DNA of 64,000 bases from Chitinophagales bacterium (lineage in GTDB: Bacteria; Bacteroidota; Bacteroidia; Chitinophagales; JADIYW01), in NCBI GenBank assembly GCA_020636535.1, contig JACJXT010000011.1, positions 1,984,001-2,048,000 on the forward strand. The letters are read 5' to 3'. Positions 52,510 through 61,395 of the stretch are shown here, piece by piece (the first letter of the stretch is position 1; each line of letters begins with the position of its first letter). A model generated the notes under the pieces. The model was not told the DNA's origin and made no database searches. It worked only from the letters and a program-made list of their open reading frames with translations. The translations under genes were made by a program, and so were the position numbers.

Positions 52510-53053
52510 TACCCAACATATTATTTATACCATTGGACATTCTACGCATAGCATAGATACCTTTTTAGCAATGCTACAATCTTATAAAATAAAAATGTTA
52601 GTAGATATTAGAAGTCTGCCAGGTTCTCGCAAGTTTCCGCAATTTGATAAAGAAAACTTACAGCAATTTTTACCAGAAAATGGCATTGAATATTTGCATA
52701 TGCTGAGTTTAGGCGGAAGACGAAAGATAAATAAAAATTCTAAAAATACGCGTTGGCGTAATGCTTCTTTTAGAGCTTATGCTGATTATATGGAAACCGA
52801 CAGCTTTAAAAATGCAATTGTTAATTTAGAACAGATTGCACTACAACAAACTACAGCGTATATGTGTGCCGAAGCACTTTGGTCGCGATGTCATCGGTCT
52901 ATGGTTTCAGATTATTTGAAAGCCAAAGGTTGGACAGTACTACACATTATGGCAATTGGAAAAACAGAAGCACATCGTTATACTTCACCTGCAAGAATTA
53001 TTAATGGCAATGTTTTTTATACCGAAGATAATTTATTTAATAATATAAGTTAG
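52499..53053 (+). CDS. DUF488-family protein
   Basis: A 184-residue soluble protein with all DUF488 blocks: YTIGHSTHSIDTFLAML, LVDIRSLPGSRKFPQFDKE, and the CAEALWSRCHRSMVSDYL cysteine motif, followed by LHIMAIGKTEAHRYT. Function unknown, possibly nucleic-acid related. It overlaps the SMUG2-like gene by 11 bases in another frame, so the two are co-translated; this is the only functional hint. Confidence 0.93.
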   Translation: MKTNTQHIIYTIGHSTHSIDTFLAMLQSYKIKMLVDIRSLPGSRKFPQFDKENLQQFLPENGIEYLHMLSLGGRRKINKNSKNTRWRNASFRAYADYMETDSFKNAIVNLEQIALQQTTAYMCAEALWSRCHRSMVSDYLKAKGWTVLHIMAIGKTEAHRYTSPARIINGNVFYTEDNLFNNIS

Positions 53054-53100
53054 TCTTTAAACTAAACAAAATTATATAAATATTAAAACTATGTTTGAAA

Positions 53101-53985
53101 TTAATAATCTCTATAGCCAAATTTGCGTAATTGCGAGTCTTTATTTCTCCAATTATCTGCTACTCTAACAAAGGTTTCTAAGTATACTTTCTTTTGAAAA
53201 AATTCTTCTAAATCTTTTCTTGCTTGTGTACCTACTTTTTTAAGCATACTTCCATTTTTTCCTATTAAAATTGGTTTCTGACTGTCTCTTGCTACATAAA
53301 TATCTGCTGAAATTTTAATAATATCACCATCTTCCATAAAATAAGTACAAACTACTTCGCTTGAATAAGGAATTTCTTGCTTGTAGTTCAAAAAAATCTT
53401 TTCTCTAATAATTTCAGAAACGAAAAACCTTTCTGGTCTGTCTGTTAAAGCATCTTTATCAAAATATGGATCAGATTCTGGTAAATATTTCAATATTAAA
53501 TCTATCAATTTATCAGGATTTACATGAAATTTTGCAGAAAATGGTAATACTGTAGCTTCTTTAAAATCGTTTTGCCAAAGTTCTAGTTGATGACTCACAA
53601 TATCGTGTTCTGCTAAGTCTGCTTTATTCAGCAACAGAATAGTTGGCACATTTAATTGCTTTATTTTTTGATATTCTTCTGGTTGATTTTCTGGCTTATC
53701 ACCTAATTCTACCATATAAATAAACACATCGGCATCTTCTAAAGACACTTTTACAAATTGCATCATTGATTCATGCATTTTGTACGCAGGTTTTATAATT
53801 CCAGGTAAATCAGAAAAAATAATTTGAAAATTTGCTCCATTAACAATACCTAAAATTCTATGTCTAGTAGTTTGTGCTTTAGAAGTAATAATAGACATCT
53901 TCTCTCCTACTAGAGCATTCATGAGTGTAGACTTTCCAACATTAGGTTTCCCTAAAATATTAACATAACCAGCTTGATGTTGCAT
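53101..53985 (-). CDS. era: GTPase Era
   Basis: A GTPase of about 294 residues that binds the 3' end of 16S rRNA during 30S assembly. G1 GKPNVGKS at about residues 10-17, G3 DLPGI near 57-61, G4 NKAD near 121-124, and the C-terminal KH domain with the GKNGSMLKKVGTQARKDLE loop. A longer TTG start (54003) adds six hydrophobic residues and is unlikely; the ATG at 53985 gives the normal MQHQAGYVN-type start. Confidence 0.95.
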   Translation of the reverse strand: MQHQAGYVNILGKPNVGKSTLMNALVGEKMSIITSKAQTTRHRILGIVNGANFQIIFSDLPGIIKPAYKMHESMMQFVKVSLEDADVFIYMVELGDKPENQPEEYQKIKQLNVPTILLLNKADLAEHDIVSHQLELWQNDFKEATVLPFSAKFHVNPDKLIDLILKYLPESDPYFDKDALTDRPERFFVSEIIREKIFLNYKQEIPYSSEVVCTYFMEDGDIIKISADIYVARDSQKPILIGKNGSMLKKVGTQARKDLEEFFQKKVYLETFVRVADNWRNKDSQLRKFGYRDY

Positions 53986-54074
53986 TAAAATTAAAGATAA
54001 CAACTTTTTATGATATGATAAAATGTTAAGGAAATTAAAATAGTAGTTGATATAACTATATCATAACAAGTAAA

Positions 54075-54106
54075 TTTGTAATGCCATACATTTTGTTGTA
54101 TATTTG
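54075..54106 (+). promoter_or_regulatory. Promoter of the initiator tRNA gene
   Basis: TTTG at 54075-54078 and TATATTTG at 54099-54106, separated by 20 bases, match the Bacteroidota -33/-7 pair exactly. The tRNA starts 10 bases later. Confidence 0.8.
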
Positions 54107-54115
54107 CAGTCACAT

Positions 54116-54188
<73 letters not shown>

Positions 54189-54193
54189 CTAGT

Positions 54194-54222
54194 AAGAGAA
54201 TCTTAAAAGATTCTCTTTTTTT
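54194..54222 (+). terminator. Rho-independent terminator of the tRNA gene
   Basis: AAGAGAATCT (54194-54203) pairs perfectly with AGATTCTCTT (54208-54217) around a TAAA loop and is followed by a T-run to 54222. Confidence 0.92.
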
Positions 54223-54241
54223 ATTTTAATAACTTTATAAA

Positions 54242-54457
54242 ATGCAAGAACCGTTAAATGATAAAGATATAGCACTTTTAAGACGACTTATTCAATATGA
54301 GAAATATTTGAGAAATAAAATATTCTTTGGCACTGCTGTATTGAACTTCTTCTTTATTCTTATCTACTTTATTATCTACAAGAGTTCATATATAATACCA
54401 ATTAGTCTATGCACAATAGCTATATATATATATATATATATATATTATTTATTATAA
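54242..54457 (+). CDS. Small two-helix membrane protein gene ending in a (TA)12 tract
   Basis: A 71-residue protein with a charged N-terminus (LNDKDIALLRRLIQYEKYLRNK) and two membrane helices (about 28-45 and 49-66). The end is encoded by a (TA)12 microsatellite (54421-54444), giving IYIYIYIYYLL. A change of two bases there would exchange this end for YKDYIYLKKYKKWL in another frame, a more natural basic tail, and a further one-base shift in the following poly-A joins the open frame at 54475-54696. The locus may be a broken or phase-variable gene. Confidence 0.5.
   Translation: MQEPLNDKDIALLRRLIQYEKYLRNKIFFGTAVLNFFFILIYFIIYKSSYIIPISLCTIAIYIYIYIYYLL
54421..54444 (+). repeat. (TA)12 dinucleotide microsatellite inside a coding frame
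   Basis: Twelve uninterrupted TA units in the 3' end of the small membrane protein gene. Gain or loss of one unit shifts the frame, so replication slippage here would change the C-terminus. Confidence 0.9.
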
Positions 54458-54525
54458 AGATTATATTTATCTAAAAAAATATAAAAAATGGTTATAAATT
54501 AAATGAAACACTACAAATTTTATCC

Positions 54526-54696
54526 ATGGAATCTAAACAAGATACCTATATATTAAATTTAGAAAACGATATTAAACTTTATGATTACGAATTAACTCAA
54601 TCTAATATTGACCTCAAAAATTTAGCTATTGGCGACACACTACATATTACTTATACGCCTCTAAGTAAAATAATTATAAGTGTAGATATGAAATAA
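54526..54696 (+). pseudogene. Small open frame, possible displaced C-terminal part of the preceding gene
   Basis: Fifty-six codons from ATG; the frame is open back to 54475. The product has a compact soluble character (TYILNLENDIKLYDYELTQ, IGDTLHITYTPLSKIII) and no signal peptide. It could be an independent small protein, but lies in the frame reached from 54242-54457 by two slippage events (the TA tract and an A-run), so I read it as the likely C-terminal soluble domain of one ancestral two-helix membrane protein. Confidence 0.4.
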
Positions 54697-54742
54697 GCTG
54701 TTGTTTTTTTTGATTCTTAAAATATATGTCGTTGCACATCAA

Positions 54743-55396
54743 TTACTGCACTAATAAACCGTCTTTTAGTATAATTTTTCTATCGGCTTTGTTGGCAAAT
54801 TGTTCGTTGTGTGTTACGATGACAAAAGTTTGTTGAAAGGCATTTTTTAAATCAAAAAATAGTTGATGCAATTCTTCAGAGCGTTCTGAATCTAAATTTC
54901 CTGTTGGTTCATCTGCTAGTACTACTACTGGTTGATTCATTAAAGCTCGTGCTACAGAAACGCGTTGTTGTTCTCCACCAGACAATTCATTTGGTTTGTG
55001 TTGCATTCTGTCTTTCAATCCCATAAAATCCAATAATTCTTCTACTCTGCGTTTTACTTCGCTGTCTTTCTTTTTGGCAATCCAAGCTGGCATTGCTACA
55101 TTTTCAAAAGCAGTAAACTCTGGTAATAAGTGATGAAACTGAAATACAAATCCAAGACTATTATTTCTAAAATTAGACAATGCATTATCATTTAAAGATG
55201 ATACCAGTGTATTATTAATTGTCACAGAACCATTATCTGGCTTGTCTAATGTACCTAAAATATGTAACAGCGTAGATTTTCCTGCACCAGATGGACCAGT
55301 AATTGCTACGACATCTCCTTTATTAATTTCTAATGAAATACCTTTTAAAACTTGTAAACTGCCGTAAGCTTTTTGTATATCGGTACAAGTAATCAA
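54743..55396 (-). CDS. LolD-like ABC transporter ATP-binding protein
   Basis: A 217-residue ATPase of the LolD/MacB group. Walker A GPSGAGKS at residues 34-41, the group-typical FQFHHLLPEFTAFENVAMP, signature LSGGEQQRVSVARAL and Walker B VVLADEPTGNLD are present. LolD powers release of lipoproteins from the inner membrane with LolC/E; those genes are not adjacent. It is last in a four-gene operon with a TPR solenoid, an outer-membrane barrel and an HU/SPOR protein, nine bases after the latter, so a dedicated envelope role is possible. Confidence 0.9.
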   Translation of the reverse strand: MITCTDIQKAYGSLQVLKGISLEINKGDVVAITGPSGAGKSTLLHILGTLDKPDNGSVTINNTLVSSLNDNALSNFRNNSLGFVFQFHHLLPEFTAFENVAMPAWIAKKKDSEVKRRVEELLDFMGLKDRMQHKPNELSGGEQQRVSVARALMNQPVVVLADEPTGNLDSERSEELHQLFFDLKNAFQQTFVIVTHNEQFANKADRKIILKDGLLVQ

Positions 55397-55405
55397 AATA
55401 TAAAA

Positions 55406-56476
55406 TTAAATATTACATTTTACACAATAAATATAAGCTCTGCTATTTACAGCTGATTTAATTTCTTGTAAATATTGGTCTATATTATTGTGCGTTGTAG
55501 CAATTAACACTCTATACAAAGCTCCTTTGTGTTCAATTACCGTTTGATAGTTGGCATTGACTTCTTGTTGTAATTTTAACGCATTGGTTTCATCTAAGAA
55601 AGAGCCAATTAAAATATAGCTATCTGTTTTTTGTACAACTGGCGTAGTAACTTCTGGAGCTTTATTTTCTACCACTGTTGTAGCAACTGTTTCTGTATTT
55701 GTAGGTGCAGTAGTATTTTCTATAGTAGTAATTGCTTCGTTTTTCTCTTCAACAATAATATCTTCTACAGTTTCATCAGTAGTTGCTATATTATTTGTAT
55801 TAGCAATCGTTTCATTATTATCTTCAATAATATTTGTATTATTATTAAAATAATCGAACATAGAAGCCCAAGCAACATTTTGCTGATTGATTTTATTGAT
55901 ACTTAAACTTGCAATAGTTGCTATTAATGCAAGTGCTAAGAATGCCGTAAACCAATATCCTTTTGATGAATTTGTTTTTTGTTCAACTGTATTTTCATTA
56001 ACACTAACAGAACTTGTAGTTTCTTGTATAGTATTTTGCACTACAACACTTGGTGCTGCTAATCGTTTTATTGGATATAAAGGCAATGTAGGCAAGCCAA
56101 AAGTATCTAACAAATAATTGGTAGTAGTATCTGGTTCAAAAATCCAGTTTTGTTCGTGGTCTAAATAAAATCGTCCTATATTTTTAAATAAAAGTGATTG
56201 TTGTTTGCTTATTGTTTGCTTAGCTTCTTCCACAAACTGATTCACTTTAACTTGTGCTTCGGTATAACTACAATTTTCTTGCTCTTTTACATGATTAATT
56301 AATAATCCGTCGTTGCTATTCAATAATTTATTAAATGCAATAGATTTTTTTGGTGGTGCAATTTTGTTTTGATGTTTATCAATAACTGCTTTCTGATAGT
56401 TGGTGATAAAGGCACCAAAACCAGGAATTATTACGCAATCGTGTTGATACAACAACTCTTGAATATACTGAATCAT
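55406..56476 (-). CDS. HU-CCDC81 domain protein with membrane helix and SPOR domain
   Basis: A 356-residue protein in three parts. Residues 1-130: two HU-CCDC81-like domains (IQELLYQHDCVIIPGFGAF; then LLFKNIGRFYLDHEQNWIFEP), related to nucleoid HU/IHF folds, in the cytoplasm. Residues 174-192: one membrane helix. Residues 193-283: Asn/Thr/Glu-rich spacer. Residues 285-350: SPOR domain (DSYILIGSFLDETNALKLQQEV, LYRVLIATTHNN), which binds denuded peptidoglycan at division sites. The protein could connect chromosome or cytoplasmic face with septal wall. It sits between the barrel gene (10 bases) and the LolD-like gene (9 bases). Confidence 0.88.
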   Translation of the reverse strand: MIQYIQELLYQHDCVIIPGFGAFITNYQKAVIDKHQNKIAPPKKSIAFNKLLNSNDGLLINHVKEQENCSYTEAQVKVNQFVEEAKQTISKQQSLLFKNIGRFYLDHEQNWIFEPDTTTNYLLDTFGLPTLPLYPIKRLAAPSVVVQNTIQETTSSVSVNENTVEQKTNSSKGYWFTAFLALALIATIASLSINKINQQNVAWASMFDYFNNNTNIIEDNNETIANTNNIATTDETVEDIIVEEKNEAITTIENTTAPTNTETVATTVVENKAPEVTTPVVQKTDSYILIGSFLDETNALKLQQEVNANYQTVIEHKGALYRVLIATTHNNIDQYLQEIKSAVNSRAYIYCVKCNI

Positions 56477-56486
56477 TGGTGTAAAG

Positions 56487-58112
56487 TTAATAAGATATCT
56501 TTACACCACCAATAGCTTGGAAGCCATAAGTTGGATATTGGTAAAATCTTTGATATTTCTGAAAGCCAAAATTATTCAAATCTATAAAGAAACCAATGTG
56601 TTTGTTGATGAAATACGACGCACTAATATTCAAATCAATTACGCCATCAATTTTATTGATGTTGTACAAATTTGGTGTAGTAGTAGCTTCAACGCCATTC
56701 ATTTTACCTAAATATTGCATACCTAAGTTTACGAATAATTTATCTTTCCAATTATAATAGAAAGATGCATTCAAATCTAAATTTGGCAAATAAGAAGTTG
56801 TAGTATCGTTATTGCTATAAATATAATAATCGAATGAAGTAGTAACACCAAATGTATTTTTATAATCGTAGCCAAGTGCAAAATGTGGATTCCATGATTT
56901 AACTGATTTTATATAATTCATTTGATATTGATAAATATTATCTGCATTTTCAAAACCTACAAATTGTTGTTGCCAATGATCTACGAGTTGACTAAATCTA
57001 ACATCGGCAGAAAATCCTTTTACACCAACTTTAACACCAGCAAAAGTTCTTGTTTCTCTAATAGAATTTTTATATAAATCATCATTAATAAAAGGATTTA
57101 TTCTAGATGTTGAATTTAAACCGTTTATTTTTAAAACAGAATTCCATTCATTATATATAGTTAAATAATCTTTATATACTTTTAAAGCACTTTGAATGTG
57201 TGGATATACATAAAACTTTTTATTCGTAATCATGATGTTTGCACCAGCAGACAAATCCCAGAATTTGAATTTAATTTTTGCAGCAGGAACTACGCCAATA
57301 GAAAAACGATTGGTATTTGATGTATCTGTTTTAAAGTTAATGTTGTTGGCCAAGAAATCAACACCAAAACCGTAGTGTTGTTTAAAGAAATACGAACCAC
57401 CTAATTTTACATCTATATTGGTTTCTTTTTGGTTGAGTTTGTTAGAAGTGTTATTAAATCCAATGGTAGTATAATAATTAAAATTTGCAGTATCTATATT
57501 TTTTAGCTGAATAGCTGCACCAAATCGCTTGTATAAGTTTTTAAGCGAATCTTTGCTGTAGTCTAATGAATCTGGAAATCCATAGAAATGATAATTGTCT
57601 ATACCAACACCAATATTTCCACCAATACTTACCTTTTCTTTTAAGAAGTACTCTCCTTTTCCTTGAATATTCAAATCGTAGTACGACTGATATTTTGGAT
57701 TATTATTTTTAGAATATATAAAATCTGTATTTAAACTTGCTCTATATTTTTCTTGATTTGGATTGGTAATTCCAATTTGCAACAAAGGTGTTAGTTGAGT
57801 TCCGAATCCAGCTTTGGTATAAAAGAACGCTTGTTTGTCGTTTTCTTTAGGTAAAATTTTTACAGGACGAATATCTTCTGCTTGATAATTTACTTTAGCT
57901 ACAATATCTGCGAAAGAATATTGTTGTGCATCTGGTTTATCTTTAACAAAATTAGGAACTGTTGGTTTTAAAGGCACTTTATTGGTACTTATTAAAATTG
58001 GTTCGTAAGTCTGCTTAATGTTGATTTCACCTAAATCAAACAAGGTATCGTTTTGAGCAAAGCCAATAAACGATATAAAAATTAATGAAAATATAAATAT
58101 AATTGATTTCAT
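56487..58112 (-). CDS. Outer-membrane beta-barrel protein, conserved partner of the TPR protein
   Basis: A protein of about 541 residues with a signal peptide (residues 1-19, cut FIGFAQ), an N-terminal periplasmic stretch (NIKQTYEPILISTNKVPLKP, with P-rich YSFADIV and DIRPVKIL blocks) and a barrel of many aromatic-ended strands. Similar barrels with a V-K-P-Y-x-P type N-terminus follow large TPR genes in other Bacteroidota, recalled from family knowledge. No TonB box or plug is seen. I chose ATG 58112 over the upstream start at 58154, which would overlap the TPR gene. Role unknown. Confidence 0.82.
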   Translation of the reverse strand: MKSIIFIFSLIFISFIGFAQNDTLFDLGEINIKQTYEPILISTNKVPLKPTVPNFVKDKPDAQQYSFADIVAKVNYQAEDIRPVKILPKENDKQAFFYTKAGFGTQLTPLLQIGITNPNQEKYRASLNTDFIYSKNNNPKYQSYYDLNIQGKGEYFLKEKVSIGGNIGVGIDNYHFYGFPDSLDYSKDSLKNLYKRFGAAIQLKNIDTANFNYYTTIGFNNTSNKLNQKETNIDVKLGGSYFFKQHYGFGVDFLANNINFKTDTSNTNRFSIGVVPAAKIKFKFWDLSAGANIMITNKKFYVYPHIQSALKVYKDYLTIYNEWNSVLKINGLNSTSRINPFINDDLYKNSIRETRTFAGVKVGVKGFSADVRFSQLVDHWQQQFVGFENADNIYQYQMNYIKSVKSWNPHFALGYDYKNTFGVTTSFDYYIYSNNDTTTSYLPNLDLNASFYYNWKDKLFVNLGMQYLGKMNGVEATTTPNLYNINKIDGVIDLNISASYFINKHIGFFIDLNNFGFQKYQRFYQYPTYGFQAIGGVKISY

Positions 58113-58125
58113 TATCAACAAAATT

Positions 58126-61100
58126 TTAATGGTTATCAAATTGAAGCATGTCACTATTATTAGGCAATTTTAAATTAGAATTGCCTTTTTCTTTATCTAT
58201 CACTGCTTGTAATTTAGCTTTGGCTTCTTGCATTACATCGTCCTCTTTAGAATAGTTTTCTACTACGCTTTCTAAAGTAGCTTTGGCTTGTAACAAGTTG
58301 CCTTGCACTACATATATATCAGACAATAAAATATAAGTTTTACCTAAATAATATTCGTAAGCTGGAAACTTAGCTGTATAATCTAAAGCTGCTTTCTCTG
58401 AATTTTTATAGTCTTTATTATCAAAATAAATTTTGGCTAAAATGTATTGCGATTCTGCTGCTTGTAAATTATCGTTGTTGTTGCTTACATTTTTCAAATC
58501 GGTAATTGCTGCTGTTTTGTTATTGGTATAATAGTTACTCATACCTTTGTAGTATGCAATTTCGCCACTATAATATTCTGGTAAATTAGGAATTGCTTTT
58601 ACTTGCTCAATGTACTGTAAACACTCGCTATATTTTTTAAGATTGAACGAAGTACGCATTAAGCCAATTTTAGTTTCGTTTTTATTATCGTCAATTGTAG
58701 CAATACTTTCTAATTGTTTATATAATTGATATGCTTGTGTATTATCGTCTTGTTTGTAGTAAGCAATATAAGCAGCTCTTGCAGTAGCTCTTTCTAAGAA
58801 TTTAATATCATTTTGATTGATTACATATTTATAATCACTGAATGCTTTATCAAAAACTTGTTGATTGTAAAAGCTTTCACCACGATAAAAATGAGCTGGC
58901 GTAGCAAAGAATCCGTTTGGATATTGTAGTAAATAATCGTTGAAACCATTAATCGCTCCTTGTGTATTTCCTTTTTGATATTGATTTTCGGCAGACAAAT
59001 ACAATATAGAATCTTGTTGCGACACTGTAATGTTTGCACCTGGATAATTCTTAGCAAATTTGATAAAACCATTTGGATCGCCTTGTGCAATATATATATC
59101 TTTAATCACCAACATGGCTTCGTTAGCTTCTGGCGATTTTGGATATTTTTGTACTACACTTTTGTACCAATTTAAAGCAGCATCTAAGTTGTTTTGATTA
59201 TAGTTAATCAATCCAATTTGTAAATAAGCTTCTGGCACTTTATCTGAGTTTGGATATTTTTGAATTAAATTTTTATATGTTTTTTCTGCTTCTGATAAAT
59301 TATTCATTGCAAACAAAGCATTTGCTGCTTGCATTAAAGCATCATCGGCGAAAGCAGAATTTGGAAATCGTGCTACTAAAGTATTCATTCCAGCAATTCT
59401 GTCGTTTAAGTTGCCTTGAATTCCATCTATAATTGCTTTTTGATACAAGGCATAATCTGCACCATTAAAATTATTTTTTATGACTTCATTATATGGTGTA
59501 CTTGCATTGCTATATTCTTTCTGAATAAAATAACAATCTGCTAAACGCAACAATGCATCAGCATAAATATTTTGTTTGATGTCATTATCTGTAGTGTTTT
59601 TTAAATCGTTTACTGCTTTTTTGAAGAAAGGCACTGCATTGCTATAGTGTTTTTGTTTATATTCGTTATATGCTAAAATATAGTTAGCTGTTCCACTATT
59701 AATTTTAACTGCAGTTGTAGCATCAACACTATTTGCTAAAGACAAAAACTTGTTGATATTAGCATCTGATTTTTTATAATCTGCAACCTGATGAGCTAAA
59801 TCGCCTTTCCAATAATAAGACAAAGCTTCTAAACTTTTGTTTGGTGTATATTTTAATGCTTTGTTGAACAAGTCATCTGCTACACTCGTTTGATTATCGT
59901 TATACGCGTTAACTGCTCTTGCATACGCCATTTGCTGATAACTTTTTTGTAGTGAAGGTGAAGTTTTTGGCAAACTTTCGATGATGGTCATTGCTTCTTC
60001 ATAGTTTTTTGTAGTCAAGAAAATATCAGCTAAGATTTCGTTGGCTTCATCAAAATATTTAGAATTTGGATAATCGACAATAAATTTTTTGAGTGCAATT
60101 AACGCTTCATTGGTTCTTTCTAATTCGTAAGACAATTTAGCAAACTGAAAAGCTGATTCTTCTGTAATAGCTTTATTAAATGTCATACGAGATGCTTGTT
60201 GAAATGCTGTTCTTGCATCTTCTTTTTTATTGATTTTTACATAGCACTGACCTAATTGATACATTGCATTTTGTGCCAACTCATTATCTAATGGTGATAA
60301 TTGTTTTAGATTATCTACTGCTTTGTTACAATCGCCTTCTTGTGCTTGCACAAAACCTAAAGTATAGTAATCTTCTGGTGTAACTTTAATTGCTTTAGTT
60401 CTATATAATTCTAAATAATATTTTGATTTATCATATTTTTTTAATTCAAAATAAGCATTTCCTAGTAAATGATAAATCTCTTCTTCGTAACGAATATTGT
60501 CTTTTAGTTTTGGTTCGGCATAATCCACCACACCTTGATAATCTTTATTGATAAATTTGATGGAAGTGATATAATAAGGAACAATTTTGCCATAAGTTTT
60601 AGAGTTTTCTAGCTTTACAAATGCTTTTTCTGCACTTTTATAGTCGTTGGTATAGTAAGAACACAAACCAGAATAGTAATTGGCTTGTTCTATATACGGC
60701 GAAGTTAAATCTTTGGCTACTTTTTCAAATTTTGGTCTTGCTTGAGTAAATTTTTTATTGGAAAACAACACAAATGCTTCTTTAAATGCAAATTCTTGTG
60801 CTTCTGCTTTTGGTAATAATTTTTCATCTACTTTGGCGAAATAGTCAATTGCTTCTTTATAGTCTGAATTTTCGAAAGCTAAATCTCCTAAATGAAAATA
60901 AGCTGTATTGATGTTAGCATTGCCTTTATAGTGTTCTACAAAATAGAGTAGATCTTTTTTTGCATCGGCAGCTTTGCTTTGTTTTTCGCTGACTGCTTTC
61001 ATGAAAAAAGCATTTTCATACATTAATTTGTCTGTAAATTCCTTTTGATTGTCTTGTTCTTGCAGAAAATCATTCAACAAAGGCAGTGCTAAAGCAAATC

Positions 61101-61233
61101 GATTAAGTTGAAAATGTTCTTGTGCTTCGTAGTATTTTTTCAACGGATTGTTTTGTTTCAGTGTTGCTTGAGCCGACACCACTAAGGTAAGTCCAAACAA
61201 AACAAACAGTACTAACAGTTTTCGCATATGCAT
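58126..61233 (-). CDS. Large exported tetratricopeptide-repeat protein
   Basis: A protein of about 1035 residues: signal peptide (about 20 residues after MHMRKLL, cut VSAQA) and about 25 TPR-type helix pairs (for example NINTAYFHLGDLAFENSDYKEAIDYFAK, YWKGDLAHQVADYKKSDANINK). Related periplasmic TPR proteins resemble YbgF/BamD-like scaffolds. It heads the operon with the barrel, HU/SPOR and LolD-like genes (13, 10 and 9-base gaps). The TTG start at 61260 was rejected in favour of ATG 61233. A TAnnTTTG element lies at 61269-61276. Confidence 0.88.
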   Translation of the reverse strand: MHMRKLLVLFVLFGLTLVVSAQATLKQNNPLKKYYEAQEHFQLNRFALALPLLNDFLQEQDNQKEFTDKLMYENAFFMKAVSEKQSKAADAKKDLLYFVEHYKGNANINTAYFHLGDLAFENSDYKEAIDYFAKVDEKLLPKAEAQEFAFKEAFVLFSNKKFTQARPKFEKVAKDLTSPYIEQANYYSGLCSYYTNDYKSAEKAFVKLENSKTYGKIVPYYITSIKFINKDYQGVVDYAEPKLKDNIRYEEEIYHLLGNAYFELKKYDKSKYYLELYRTKAIKVTPEDYYTLGFVQAQEGDCNKAVDNLKQLSPLDNELAQNAMYQLGQCYVKINKKEDARTAFQQASRMTFNKAITEESAFQFAKLSYELERTNEALIALKKFIVDYPNSKYFDEANEILADIFLTTKNYEEAMTIIESLPKTSPSLQKSYQQMAYARAVNAYNDNQTSVADDLFNKALKYTPNKSLEALSYYWKGDLAHQVADYKKSDANINKFLSLANSVDATTAVKINSGTANYILAYNEYKQKHYSNAVPFFKKAVNDLKNTTDNDIKQNIYADALLRLADCYFIQKEYSNASTPYNEVIKNNFNGADYALYQKAIIDGIQGNLNDRIAGMNTLVARFPNSAFADDALMQAANALFAMNNLSEAEKTYKNLIQKYPNSDKVPEAYLQIGLINYNQNNLDAALNWYKSVVQKYPKSPEANEAMLVIKDIYIAQGDPNGFIKFAKNYPGANITVSQQDSILYLSAENQYQKGNTQGAINGFNDYLLQYPNGFFATPAHFYRGESFYNQQVFDKAFSDYKYVINQNDIKFLERATARAAYIAYYKQDDNTQAYQLYKQLESIATIDDNKNETKIGLMRTSFNLKKYSECLQYIEQVKAIPNLPEYYSGEIAYYKGMSNYYTNNKTAAITDLKNVSNNNDNLQAAESQYILAKIYFDNKDYKNSEKAALDYTAKFPAYEYYLGKTYILLSDIYVVQGNLLQAKATLESVVENYSKEDDVMQEAKAKLQAVIDKEKGNSNLKLPNNSDMLQFDNH

Positions 61234-61268
61234 ATTTTTAAATATAACGATGTTTATCAATAATTATT

Positions 61269-61276
61269 CCAAATGT
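61269..61276 (-). promoter_or_regulatory. Bacteroidota -7 element upstream of the TPR operon
   Basis: TACATTTG on the minus strand fits TAnnTTTG exactly, 35 bases before the TPR start codon at 61233. No -33 TTG at the right spacing was seen. Confidence 0.5.
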
Positions 61277-61322
61277 AAAGATTGAAAATTTAAAGTTGAA
61301 AAAAATAAAATGTTTTACACCT

Positions 61323-61371
61323 ATGTTAGATGTAAAGAAACATTAAAATTTATTAGAATACATGGAAATGG
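61323..61371 (+). repeat. 49-base repeat A, copy 1
   Basis: Identical to 62731-62779 except for one base (T/G). It begins ATGTTAGAT and ends CATGGAAATGG. It lies upstream of the TPR gene. Confidence 0.9.
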
Positions 61372-61395
61372 GTATGATGTAGTTTTAGCAGTATT

